Counted from the stretch's first letter, positions 41,457 through 52,808 are shown. The stretch: DNA of 64,000 nt from Apostichopus japonicus (GCF_037975245.1 NC_092579.1:17791678-17855677); one strand, 5' to 3'. Made by a program: numbers and translations. The notes: generated from the letters alone by a model not told the origin.

Positions 41457-41828
41457 TGACTGGGCCCAGTCACATCTCACCGGATTGCACGAACGGACAA
41501 GAGTACGCTCGAAAAACAGTCATCCGGTTATTTCCGTTGGCAAAAGTTGTCGCGCATGCATTTGGGGGTTGCAACGTACCGGACGTGCGACGGTGAAAAC
41601 GGATTACAAACGTACAAGGGACGGACAGCAACGGATGAACAACGGAATAAAAACGAACAAACTAACGAACACCAACGGATAGTAACGAATTTACAACGGA
41701 CAATTAACGGATAAAGAACATACAAAACGTAGGAGTATCGGAAAAGTAACGGACATACCGGACTAGCAACGGAGAAGAAACGGTCTTAGACCTGGGCCTC
41801 CGGAGTGCCTCAAAATCAGGGGGCATCC

Positions 41829-42071
41829 TCATGAAGTTGATGGAAGATTTTGGTTTTCTGTTCGCAGCTCCTGCATTAGTTGGTCATAAAGACCACACTG
41901 CCGTCTTCTCTGTGAACCTAGCAAGGCCCTAGACCAGCATTTACGCCGAGCACGTCTCTTCCTTCTCTTCTTGACTTGGTTATTGGTCTTGATGTTGGCT
42001 TCAATGATAAGCATCTGTGCTTGTAAAGCTTGCACTGTGGTCTGAAGCTTGAATCTTTCTGAAGGGTCCAT
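41829..42071 (-). pseudogene. PIF/Harbinger transposase N-terminal remnant (unit 1)
   Basis: An 80-codon open frame starting MDPSERFKLQTTVQALQAQ, with a Lys/Arg cluster (KKRRKRRARRKCW) and then RRRQCGLYDQLMQELR. This order (helix-rich start, basic patch, then GLYDQLM-ELR) is the N-terminal region seen in Harbinger/HARBI1-like nucleases of marine invertebrates. The frame ends soon after ELR, so the DDE nuclease domain is absent and the product cannot be an active transposase. Confidence 0.7.
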
Positions 42072-42739
42072 GGTGTAGGTGTTGACGGTAGAGGTTATAG
42101 GAGCAGAATGAGGCGTGGGACGCTTAGAGTGGACAAGGTGGAGGTACGCTGCATCTCCGTTCTATGTCCGTCTGTTATACTTTCCTGGCCTGAGTTCTTC
42201 CGTTTCTTCCGTGTAACGTCCGTTACCTATCTGTTCATTGTCAGTTCTATTCCTTTGCACTTCCGTTATTTCTACGTTAGCGTCCGTCGAATATACGGTA
42301 TAGGTACTGTACTTCTACGTTTCATCCGCTCTTTGTCCGTTAATGATCCGGTGAAGGCCCAGTCACATCTCACCGGATTGCACGAACGGACAAGAGTACG
42401 CGCGAAAAACAGTCATCCGGTTATTTCCGTTGGCAAAAGTTGTCGCGCATGCATCTGGGGGTTGCAACGTACCGGACGTTCAACGGTGAAAACGGATTGA
42501 AAACGTACAAGGGACGGACAGCAACGGACGAACAACGGAATAACAACGAACGAACTAACTTACACCAACGGATAGTAACGAATTTACAACGGACAATTAA
42601 CGGATAAAGAACATACAAAACGTAGGAGTACCGGAAAAGTAACGGACATACCGGACTATCAACGGAGAAGAAACGGTCTAAAACCTGGGCCTCCAGAGTG
42701 CCTCAAAATCAGAGGGCATCCTCATGAAGTTGATGAAAG

Positions 42740-42956
42740 ATTTTGGTCTTCCATTTTCCATTTTGGTCATAAAGACCAAACTGCCGTCTTCTCTGTGGAC
42801 CTAGCAATTGGCCCTAGACCAGCATTTACGCCGAGTATGTCTCTTCCTTCTCTTCTTGACTTGTTCATTGGTCTTAATGTTGGCTTCAATGATAAGCAGC
42901 TGTGCTTGTAAAGCTGACACTGTGGTCTGAAGCTTGAATCTTTCTGAAGGGTCCAT
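42740..42956 (-). pseudogene. PIF/Harbinger transposase N-terminal remnant (unit 2, frameshifted)
   Basis: Begins with the same MDPSERFKLQTT start (Met at 42954-42956) and keeps the basic patch KKRRKRHTRRKCWSR. A small insertion (CTAGCAATTGG where unit 1 has CTAGCAAGG) then breaks the frame, and the GLYDQLM portion is degraded. It is the decayed tandem copy of 41829-42071. Confidence 0.7.
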
Positions 42957-43562
42957 GATGTAGGTGTTGACGGTAGAGGTTATAGGAGCAGAGTGCGGCA
43001 TGGGACGCTTGGAGTGGACAAGGTGGAGGTACGCTGCATCTCCGTTCTATGTCCGTCTGTTATACTTTTCTGGCCTGAGTTCTTCCGTTTCTTCCGTGTA
43101 ACGTCCGTTACCTTTCTGTTCATTGTCAGTTCTATTCCTTTGCACTTCCGTTATTTCTACGTTAGCGTTCGTCGAATATACGGTATAGGTACTGTACTTC
43201 TACGTTTCATCCGTTCTTTGTCCGTTAATGATCCGGTGAGCAATAGCAATAACCAGAGACGAACGGAGAAATACAGTATGCCAAACGCAGACAGAACGAA
43301 CAAAACGCATGAGAAACTGATAAAACGGAAGCTTAACGGATTAGTAACGAATAAATAACGGAGACATTTTTCGGTGGATGTCCGTTCCAAGTTTTGTGCA
43401 TGTTCAAAATCGACACCGGACAAACCGGACCCTCCCGGTAATGAAACGTAGACGGACGTAGGAGAACCGCAGACTAAACGGACACTAACGTACATCAACT
43501 GAGTGCCATTTTTTGTCTTCGTTCCCTCTCCGTTATTGCAATCCGGTGAGATGTGACTGGGC

Positions 43563-44540
43563 TTTAACATCGGCGCTGTTCAACAATTGCTTAACCACGT
43601 GGTCTTCATATGATGACTACGCACAGAGTTGGTTCTTCCTGCCCAGGCTGGGTTTAGGAAAACAGTCCCGTGGACAAGGCCGCCTAGAGGAGCAAAGTGG
43701 GCGGGGTCAGCTCATGTATGTAGCATATGGTGGAGAGCGTTGACCGACTTGTAATTGGGTCGGGATACGTGTCAATCTTACTGACTATTTCGTAATTGGT
43801 CAGCAAATTAACGACGTGTACGTATATACAGCGCAAGTCGAATTTCGCGAGAAAACCCCATATTTTTTATATCACGTGATTGGGCAATAACGTTAGTTTA
43901 GACAACGGAACCAACTTTAGACGGCAACGTAGGTTTAGACAACAATGTAAGTTTAGGCAGCAACGTAACTTTCGGCAACAACGTAAGTTTAGGCAGCAAC
44001 CAAACTTTAGACAAGAACGTAAGTTTAGACAACAACGTAAGCTTGAGCAACAATTACGATAAAACAGCAGCAACAACTTTAGTTTAGACAGCAACAAACT
44101 TAGTTTAGACAACGAAATATGGTTGTCCATTTCGCGTTCCATAACTTTGAACATCTTTGTTTCGAAGGTTGTATTCTTTCCTCCGACTCTTTACAGTCCT
44201 TTCATATGGAACGCGAAAAGGGCAAACTTATTTCGTTGTCTAAACTAAGTTTGTTGCTGTCTAAACTAAAGCTGTTGCTGCTAGTTTACCATGTTGCTGT
44301 TGTTTGTTGATGTCTAAACTTACGTTGATGTCTAAAGTCACGTTGATGACTAAACGCGCGTTGATGTCTAAACTCACGTTGATTTCTAAACTTACGGTTG
44401 ATGTCTAAACTCACGTTGATGTCTAAAACTTTCGTTGCTATCTAAACTTACGGTTGATGTCTAAACTCCCGTTGATGTCTAAACTCACGTTGATGTATAA
44501 ACTCACGTTGATGTCTACACTTTCGTTGCTATCTAAAGTT
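43563..44540. repeat. GTTTAGACAAC modules in both orientations
   Basis: Right of the Harbinger element is an inverted module start (ATCGGCGCTGTTCAACAATT at 43568). A forward array runs at about 43888-44115 and ends TTTCGCGTTCCATA near 44151. An inverted terminus, ATGGAACGCGAAAAGGGCAA, at about 44206 is followed by the reverse-complement array (AAACTCACGTTGATGTCT units of 18 bp) to about 44540. The forward and inverted termini face each other around a ~54-bp spacer. Confidence 0.8.
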
Positions 44541-44859
44541 CGTTTGTGAACACATTGTGAACGAACATCATTCTTTCTTTTCAAAAAAATTATAACAATC
44601 AACCGCAAGTTGGATCCGTGCAGTGCTAACAACATATCTATTACAGAGATTTTCATGCTAAATACAGCCAATGATGTTTTCTCAAATTTCCCGAGATTTG
44701 TTTGGTTAATAGTCCCTTACCCATTGTCTGCAAACATGCTTGCATCTTCAGTGCTCAATGAACGCAAAGTATGATGGTTTAACTATGTAACGCGAAAAGG
44801 GGGGGGGGGGGGGGATCGTTAATGTCCTTATTTGTAGCAACAGCCTGCATGTAAATATC

Positions 44860-47600
44860 CATAACAACCTGATTTGTCGAACAAAATCACGTTGTTAACG
44901 ATATTTACATAATAGTTGATACAACTCCGAGGACGTTATTTACGATATTGTTAACGTCATATTTGAATAATTGTTTTATCACAGAAAGTTATGAGTTGAG
45001 ACAATCTATGAATTTTGCGGGAAGCTACCACAACATCTCTGATACTGAAAAGGACTTTAAATCTCACAGTATGTTATGTTCTCTCCCTTTTGAGAGTTGA
45101 TAATGTAAAATGTGCATTTATACCACAGTTATTTCTTCGTTGCAAACTTGCGTAAATTTTCGCGGTCCCTTTGACCACGTGCTTCAAGTCATGATTCTGG
45201 TGCAACACTAATTCGTGTGTATAAACTACTGCAGTCATACATCGTCAAAAGTAGTCATTGAAGTTTCGACATTGCGTAAAAATGTTATTTAAATACTATA
45301 ATTTTCGTGGAGTCGGTTGTTTCCAAATACTGAAAAGCATCCAGGGTAAATGTTGGATCAGTTGCTCTATGGTTGGATGTAGTCTGCGCTTCGTGAGTAA
45401 CAAGAAGGGCACAATATATCATTGAAGTACGTATAGGCAATACACTCACAGAACTAGTTTACTAAACCCGCCGAGCAAGTTCATTCGTAGCACCAATCCA
45501 GTTCGGAGTTTCGATTTGCGAAAGGGATTGTGTTGTAAATGGAATATACGCAAACCTCGCTCAGCATTGTTAAGAATTTTAGACCAAAAACCCGCTAACA
45601 TGTTATGCAAGAAACGAATCATCCAAGATACCATGGGCGTCAACAGGTGGGGGACGGGGGGACATGTCCCCCCCACTTTCAAAAGTGGAGGGGATATCAT
45701 ATCATTTGTCCCACCCACTTTTCAGAGTAGTTATTAAAAAAAAAAATCACATGCATATGCGCGATTTTCTATTTAAGGTCAAGAAATCTGGACTCCCTGG
45801 GCCCCTGCTATCTATCACTTGCACCGTCATTTATCTCCCATTCTCCCAATATCCTAAATCTGCCCATTTAATTCGTTCGGGGAGGGGGGGGGGAGACCAT
45901 TCGAAAGTGTATTGAATCTTGCACACATGTTGTTTGTATGGGTTCCAAGGGATTAGGTAAGCCATACAGGTAGATGGTGATGAGTTACTATGTTCATATC
46001 ACTACCTCCAGTCCCTTGGACTGGACGACGAATAGGGGTGTAGGGGTTAAGTAATTAAGGCTACATGTATTCGCCGGATATGGAAGATCTTTATTGTTGA
46101 GTGCCGGCTAGGCGCTACACACGCTCTGCGCGCGGTGCCCTTTTCTGATTATTATTATTAAAGTACCTGGGCACATAACAACTGACGTCTCGCACCTACA
46201 TGCATGTATTATATATACCACTCCACTCATCCCGGAGGTGACGGCGCCACTTTTTCAATATTTCGTTTGAGATGGATGCTGTGTAATTCGTTTCCCTTGG
46301 TGTCAGAACGGCATCTTTCTACCAGTACTTTCTGTCGGGATTTAGTTTTGTGAGACAAAATTTCTCCTCACAGATCTGGTTCTGATGTAACTAAAAACGA
46401 CTCAGGAAGGCCGTCTCCTGCGATCTAGGGGGTCTTATGTACCCAAAATTTTCTGGTACGCTACGCGCCAACCAATGGTGGCGCTCCGCTTAGATAGTAT
46501 AGTGTTCCCCTCACTTTCTGAAACCTGCTGACGCCCATGCAAGATACACTCGAGTTTTGACTATGCCTATGTGTTGTAGGTAAGGTGATATGATCTTTTC
46601 TCCACAACTTTTCAGGATATGCGCATGTGCAGTTGAAACTCCGAAGTCTGAACAGGCCTAATACAAATTGCGTGGAATTTAGCGAGATATGCACACTACA
46701 TTTGCGGGGATACTTGAAGAGTTGGGGTTGCTGGTGAAATCGCTGCAGGTCAAAGCATCGAGGTACTATATACGGAGTTGGAGAGGAAGAAAGAGTGGCA
46801 GGGCAGGCGAAATGAAGGTCGGACGTCCGCCCTTGTAAAACAGCGAAGTTAGGGCACTGGATATGGCATCCGCCATATATATATTGTGTAGAGCATTCAC
46901 AAAGTACAGGCAGTGATAAGATCGCATCTTCTCAACTATATACACTAGTAAAAGTATAGGTCATATAATAAACGCAATTGGTGTTCGATCGGGACGAAAA
47001 AAATTGTCTTTAGTAATATTACTGTCATTCGTTTTACTTGATTGCCGACAGTCACAACATGTCCAGACATCATTTAATGGTTCAATAAATCAATTTTAAG
47101 TACAGTATTTTATGCTGGCATTTTGTCTCGACACTCGTTTTACTTGATTACCGACATTGCCAGATTATCTCTACACATTGTTGGAGGGGCTCAATGAAAT
47201 CAGATTAAAAGTGCCAGTATTGTTATGCTGGTACTTTGTTGTTTACCGTGCAGCCTCCTATTCGTATGAGTTGTACTAACGCACATGTTATCTGATAGGC
47301 TGGCTGTGGGAGATACGGTAGCTTATAAAACAAGGTTTCCACAAGTTTGCGTTTGGTGACTCCAAATGGACTTGGACCTCCAAGACCCCTATTGTTTTTG
47401 GTGCAGGTGTGTATAGCCACGTACAGTAGACTGACCTGTGTTTATCATGCCGTAGTGTTAATGTATCAAAATGGTGGTTCGGGCCATTTCTATTGTAACA
47501 GCTAGTTCTGCTTATACTAACAACTTTCTAGTGTACTGAAGTCATCAAAACCTCAATGCATTTTGCATTCTGGTTTACATTACGCGGTTGAGCAATTTTG
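44860..47600. repeat. Duplicated segment, copy 2 (partner 38033-40985)
   Basis: Same orientation and order as copy 1. It lacks ~130 bp corresponding to part of 40600-40740, where copy 1 has two short direct repeats (AAGGTTTCCACAATTTGAC and AAGGTTTTCACAATTTGAC), consistent with a deletion between them. It carries the hAT insertion at 45632-46539, which copy 1 lacks, and has the empty site for the copy 1 insertion. Both copies run on into a GTTTAGACAAC module. Confidence 0.85.
45632..46539. mobile_element. Non-autonomous hAT element, 908 bp
   Basis: The terminal inverted repeats are CATGGGCGTCAACAGG and, on the minus strand at the right end, CATGGGCGTCAGCAGG (one mismatch in 16). An exact 8-bp target duplication, CAAGATAC, flanks it at 45624-45631 and 46540-46547; the other copy of the duplicated segment has an uninterrupted site near 39736. 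Its right subterminal region (TTTTCTGGTACGCTACGCGC, then GGTGGCGCTCCGCTTAGATA) resembles that of the MITE at 18711-19003, so they belong to related hAT families. No transposase is encoded. Confidence 0.92.
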
Positions 47601-48335
47601 AACAGCGCCGATAGCAACGACGTATGTTTAGACAACGGAAGTTAAAACAACAACGTGAGTTTGAGCAACAACGTGGTAAAACAGCAGCAACAACTTTAGT
47701 TTAGACTGCAACAAACTTAGTTTAGACAACGAAATATGGTTGCCCTTTTCGCGTTCCATACTTTCAGAGCATCTCATATACTCTGCAATCTTCATGTTCG
47801 TGTAACCCAAGAAAATATAATGCTTAAATTGGTCGATTTCCGCCATGACTGTCGACTAATGGCTCAGTAAATATTAATTGTTGTACGTGCGTATAGTAAG
47901 CATTTGCAGCGCAAGTTGAATTTCGAGCGAAAATTATTTCATTTACATCACGTGCTTGAGCAATTGTTGAACAGCGCCGATGGCAACAACGTAAGTTTAG
48001 AGAACAGAACCAACTTTAGACGGCAATGTCGGTTTAGACAACAACGTAAGCTTAGACAACGGAACCAACTTTAGACGGCAACGTAGGTTTAGACAGCAAC
48101 GAAAGTTCAGACAACAACGTAAGTTTAGGCAGAAACGGAAGTTTAGACAACAGCGGAAGTTTCGACAACGTTAACCACGAAAGTTTAGACAACAACGGAA
48201 GTTTAGACGACAACGACACTTTATACAACAACGGAAGTTTATGCAACAATGGAAGTTTAGGCAACAACAGCAGCAACAACTTTAGTTTAAACAACTAAAT
48301 AAGGTTGCCCTTTTCGCGTTCCATACTAAACACGA
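47600..48335. repeat. Two further GTTTAGACAAC minisatellite modules
   Basis: The first runs from TTGAACAGCGCCGATAGCAA to TTTCGCGTTCCATACTTT (47600-47763). The second runs from TTGAACAGCGCCGATGGCAA at about 47968 to TTTCGCGTTCCATACTAAA at about 48331. Internal units read ACAACGGAAGTTTAG or ACAACGTAAGTTTAG. Module lengths differ because unit number differs, while both ends are constant. Confidence 0.8.
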
Positions 48336-49477
48336 AACACCTAGGATGAGACCTATAGCTTTCAGATTTAGAAGGCGGTCTTTCACAAATGTAGGCGTGA
48401 CTCTGAATTAGTTTTAAAATTGAGTGATTCTATTGGTTTGTTACCAGTTACGGTATGCCCAGTTTGCTGGCTTTTTGGAATGAAGAACTCAATATTTAGC
48501 CGGAGTTCCCGTGATCGTGAGTTGAGATAGCCTTGGACGCAAATGAATTTTTTTCGTAATAATACCACCGTAACTACTAACTGAAACAAATTGGTCGACA
48601 ATCATCCTGCAGACGAAGCAAGTACAGTAGGCCTAGGTCTAATGGAAACTTTATATATTTGTAGCCCAGCGCTAGGCTAAATCTGTTGATCAATACCGCT
48701 AACGTTAGGGCTGATTAATTACGTGAAGTAAAATTAGGCCTTACAATACGTTACATGACTTACGCAAGTAACCTAGGCCTATGTCATTTTTACTGTGGGG
48801 ATGAGTTCTGCGACGATAAAACTTGACAACCATTTGGAGCTGTGAGGAAACCTTGGTATTGTATTAGGTGCATTGTTCATAGCTATGAGGGAAAGTATTT
48901 CTCCTTGAAGATCATCAGTACATGGGAAGCTTTGTTTTTTTTAATGTACTTTACCAAACGACGTATGGAACTGCGAAGCCTAAAATGGCAAGCAGGAGAT
49001 GAGCATGCTTCTTCTATAATGTAGTGTTCAAGAATCAAAGTGACAATCACTGCCAGAGGGTAGAAATCTCGCTACACAGTAAGATAATGCATGTACCAAC
49101 CACAGTATGCAGGCTGTGTTGTAGGACTCGAGTCCAGACTAGGTCTCTGCTTTGGTATAAATCATACCAATTGAAAGTCATCATTATGACCCTATGCTAA
49201 TCTTGAGCAATGCTTTAAACTTTGAATTTTAATGTGTGGGGTTCCGAGTATTCCTTGTTTTTACTGCAGAAGAACTATGCTTAAGTTTTAGTTTACAAAT
49301 ACTGGTTGTCTATCAGCACAAAGCATGTAGGATTCTTAACTTGACGGAAACAAACACCTTAGTGGCAAAGGCAACCTGCTTACCCTTACCTCTCACACTT
49401 GTGTTGAAACACTCAGAAATGTATCCATGGACAACATAACTAGTATTAACTTCTTGCACTGTGTTATATATCTACAG
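48336..49477. other. Region upstream of the TXN2 coding exon; promoter/5' UTR expected
   Basis: The TXN2 start codon is only 5 bases after an acceptor (TATATCTACAG at 49467-49477), so a non-coding first exon should lie upstream, probably here. I cannot place it or a core promoter with confidence. No coding sequence or obvious repeat is visible. Confidence 0.45.
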
Positions 49478-49482
49478 GTACA

Positions 49483-52400
49483 ATGATGACTACAAAGCTA
49501 GCTATGCAAAGATGTCTTCTACTAGGTTGCAGATTTCAGTCCTCACTGATTCGGTAAGTGTATGTTACTAGGTCCTCACTGATTCGGTAAGTGTATGTTA
49601 CTAGGTCCTCAGTGATTCTGTAAGAGTACATGTATGTTACTCTGTCCTCAGTGATTGGGTAAGTGTATGTAACTATGTCCTCACTGATTTAGTAAGTGTT
49701 TGTTATTATGTCCTCAGTGCGGTAAGTGTATGTTACTATGTCCTCAATGATTGGGTAAGTGTATGTTACTATGTCCTCAGTAATTATGTAAGTGTACATG
49801 TTACTATGTCCTCAATGATTCCGTAGTGTATATTACTATGTCCTCAGTGATTCGGTAAGTGTATGTTACTCTGTCCTCAGTGATTGGGTAAGTGTATGTT
49901 ACTATGTCCTCACTGATTGGGTAAGTGTATGTTGCTATGTCCTCACTGATACAGTAAGTGTATGTTACTATGTCCTCACTGATTCGGTAAGTGTATGTTA
50001 CTATGTCCTCACTGATTCAGTAAGTTTATGTTACTATGTCCTCAGTGATTCAGTAAGTGTATGTTACTATGTCCTCACTGATTAGGTAAGTGTATGTTGC
50101 TATGTCCTAAGTGATTCGGTAAGTGTACAGTACATGTTACTATGTCTTCAGTGATTCGGTAAGTGTATGTTACTATGTCCTCACTGATTCGGTAAGTGTA
50201 TGTTGCTATGTCCTCACTGATACAGTAAGTGTATGTTACAATGTCCTCACTGATTCAGTATGTGTATGTTACTATGTCCTCACTGATTCAGTAAGTGTAT
50301 GTTACTATGTCCTCACTGATTCGGTAAGTGTATGTTACTATGTCCTCACTGATTCAGTAAGTGTATGTTACTATGTCCTCACTGATACAATAAGTGTATG
50401 TTACTTTGTCCTCACTGATTAGGTAACTGTATGTTACTATGTCCTCACTGATACAGTAAGTGTATGTTACTATGTCCTAAGTGATTCTGTAAGTGTACAT
50501 GTTACTATGTCTGCAGTGATTCAGTATGTGTATGTTACTATGTCCTCAGTGATTCGGTAAGTGTATGTAACTATGTCCTCAGTGATTCAGTATGTGTATG
50601 TTACTATGTCCTCAGTGATTCGGTAAGTGTATGTAACTATGTCCTCACTGATTAGGTAAGTGTATGTTACTATGTCCTCACTGATTTAGTAAGTGTTTGT
50701 TATGTCCTCAGTGATTCGGTAAGCGTATGTTACTATGTCCTCAGTGATTCGGTAGTGTATGTTACTATGTCCTCAATGATTTGGTAAGTGTATGTTACTA
50801 TGTCCTCACTGATTAGGTAAGTGTATGTTACTATGTCCTCACTGATTAGGTAAGTGTATGTTACTATGTCCTCACTGATTAGGTAAGTGTATGTTACTAT
50901 GTCCTCACTGATTAGGTAAGTGTAGGTTACTATGTCCTCAGTGATTAGGTACAGTAAGTGTATGTTACTATGTCCTCAATGATGACAGAAGAAAATACAA
51001 GTGCTCCTATTCCTTTGGGTAAACAGCAGACTCCAAAGTTGGCATTCAGCCAGGTAAATAGCCTGAATTTTTTTTTGTCTTTCATATTAATTTATATGTT
51101 ATGTTTTATTTCTGCCAGAAATACTCCAACCGCATCTCGTTTCCATAGTTCAAGTCGGAAGCAAGAAGAGTTTGCAGTTCAAGACACCAACGATTTCAAC
51201 GAAAGAGTTATCAATGAGAAAGGAAAATTAACAATAGTTGACTTCCATGCAAGGTGAGGATCAGCTGTCAAAGATTCAAAGATCTGGTGGGAAGGACCAA
51301 TTAACTTTATTTATTTGCTATAATGATGAATAGGTTATACATTTTGTCACACCCCCCCCCCTCAAAAAAAAAAATTGCACAAAGATGATTTAGTGAATTG
51401 GATAGTCAATCAAATTACAGGTGGGCACTATGAAGCTGTAAGTAGCAGCTTATCACAGTTGAATACGACTTTTGAAAGAAAGTGCAATATGTTTGTTTAC
51501 CTCGATGAACACACAGTAACAAATCACAACATTAGAGAATTAAGCACAAATATAAGGAATACAGTATGTAGATTGTAGATGACATGGTCATTTACTAGAC
51601 CTACAGTTGTAGACAGGTGGGGACTTACTGTACATTGTAACATGGACACCTATTTGGTTGCAAGATATATTAAACATAATTATTAGTCCAAAGTGTGATC
51701 CTTCGTCTGAAAATAATACCCAGTTTGAATGTATCATGAACATTCTTCTTGATTTAAGAGTAGCTTGCTTTCCTCATATTCAAATATACTGAATTATATT
51801 GTGTAATGTATCTCAAAGAAGATCTAATGCAGTAATGCATACCTATTGCATTTCTGGTTGGGAAGCAGTAAAGACAACGCCAATTGCCTCATACCAATTT
51901 GTGAACACGAAAAGAAAGAACTTCAAAAAGTAATATGCTAGTCATTGAATCAGACACATTTAGAAATCTAACTTAATAAGAGGCAGAACCAAAATGCAGA
52001 GGATGACCAAACTAACGAGAATTAAATTAGGATTTCATTTGGTTCTCCCTCCATGTTCAGGTGATATCTTGCAATATTTCTGAGTACTACTTTCCAGTAG
52101 TCAGTACCTTTCTAACCCTGACTGCTCTTTTGGATCATGGGGAGGAGAGGGTGTATTCTTCATTAGTCAATATTATATGAAATATTTTTTTATTTTTCTG
52201 GTGATTTTGAAATGCAGGTTGATGTTTGTCATTCCAGTACCCTAAAATCAAATACATGTGTCTTATTTATTACTATACTAGGAGTGCTTTCATTGTTCAC
52301 AATGTTACTGTGTGGTATCTTGTACAAGCTGCTGAACATACATAACCTCTAACTGGTTTCATATTCACCTTTGCCCCTCTTCCTGTTACAGCTGGTGTGG

Positions 52401-52626
52401 ACCATGTAAAGTTCTAGCACCCCGCCTCACAAAGGCCCTGGAAAGTGTCGGTGATAAGGTAAATCTAGCAAAAGTGGACGTAGACGATAACGCCGATCTC
52501 GCGATGGAATACAAAGTTTCTTCCGTCCCGACCGTGCTCTTCTTCAAAGATGGCAGCCACATCGACAAATTTATCGGAGCAATCGAACAGGACAGGATTG
52601 AACATTATATCGAAAAATACATGTGA
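49483..52626 (+). CDS. TXN2: Mitochondrial thioredoxin (thioredoxin 2)
   Basis: Coding exons are 49483-49553, 51119-51253 and 52392-52626, giving 146 aa with GT-AG junctions. It reduces disulfides in the mitochondrial matrix and is itself reduced by thioredoxin reductase. The first ~36 residues are rich in Arg and Ser and lack acidic residues (MQRCLLLGCRFQSSLIR...), as expected of a mitochondrial presequence. The thioredoxin fold follows, with FAVQDTNDF at its start, TIVDFHASWCGPC with catalytic Cys71 and Cys74, the AKVDVDD strand, and cis-Pro115 in SSVPTV. The active site is split by the last intron (AG|C). An acceptor directly before the ATG implies a 5' UTR intron. Intron 1 is almost entirely a 33-bp minisatellite derived from its own donor site. 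Length is close to the family's (166 aa in human). A possible poly(A) signal AATAAA is at 52803. Confidence 0.95.
49537..50985 (+). repeat. 33-bp minisatellite made of the TXN2 exon 1 5' splice site
   Basis: About 44 units of TCCTCACTGATTCG|GTAAGT followed by GTATGTTACTATG. The first unit is the real end of TXN2 coding exon 1 (49539-49553) plus its donor GTAAGT at 49554. Most later units keep GTAAGT; some have GTATGT, GTAACT or GTAAGA. The base before GT is most often G, and several units read TTAG|GTAAGT. Some units have 2-5-bp insertions (GTACATGTTACT). The array fills about 92% of the 1,565-bp intron. In the frame of exon 1 each unit encodes a stop (TAA of GGTAAG), so use of a downstream donor would truncate the protein. 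Confidence 0.97.
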
Positions 52627-52802
52627 TAATCGCTGTATTTATATGAAAGAATATTAGACTTTGAAAGAATTTTGATTTACCATACTAGTTATAGGAAGAA
52701 CATCACACACACACACTGGAACATCTATGATATGAAGGGGAAAAAAATTGCATTACCTGACCAATGAATGACATATTAAAGGCAAATATAATTTTTATCA
52801 AA

Positions 52803-52808
52803 AATAAA
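52803..52808 (+). terminator. Candidate TXN2 poly(A) signal
   Basis: A canonical AATAAA 177 bp after the TXN2 stop codon, the first one downstream. No transcript evidence. Confidence 0.45.

Larger units (their letters stand above)
41464..43562. mobile_element. Tandemly duplicated PIF/Harbinger-derived element
   Basis: The terminus GCCCAGTCACATCTCACCGG occurs at 41464 and again at 42357, and inverted at the right end (CCGGTGAGATGTGACTGGGC, ending at 43562). The two units are head-to-tail, 893 bp apart; the first is truncated on its right where the second begins, and the second has an extra ~320 bp. Left parts are packed with AACGGA hexamers and right parts with TCCGTT, that is, inverted subterminal repeats. 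Each unit carries an N-terminal Harbinger transposase remnant on the minus strand. The left end is fused into a 22-bp perfect palindrome (half-site ATGTGACTGGG, 41454-41475). Target duplications were not resolved. Confidence 0.75.

Noticed and set aside
50123-50422. 99-codon frame with an 11-residue repeat (YYVLTDSVSVC)
   Set aside because: It is the 33-bp TXN2 intron array read in a frame without stops; not the frame of exon 1.
50989-51053. Possible extra TXN2 exon (acceptor GATGACAG, donor CCAG|GTAAAT)
   Set aside because: At 65 bp it breaks the TXN2 frame in every combination tried and encodes a stop; the three called exons already give a complete thioredoxin.
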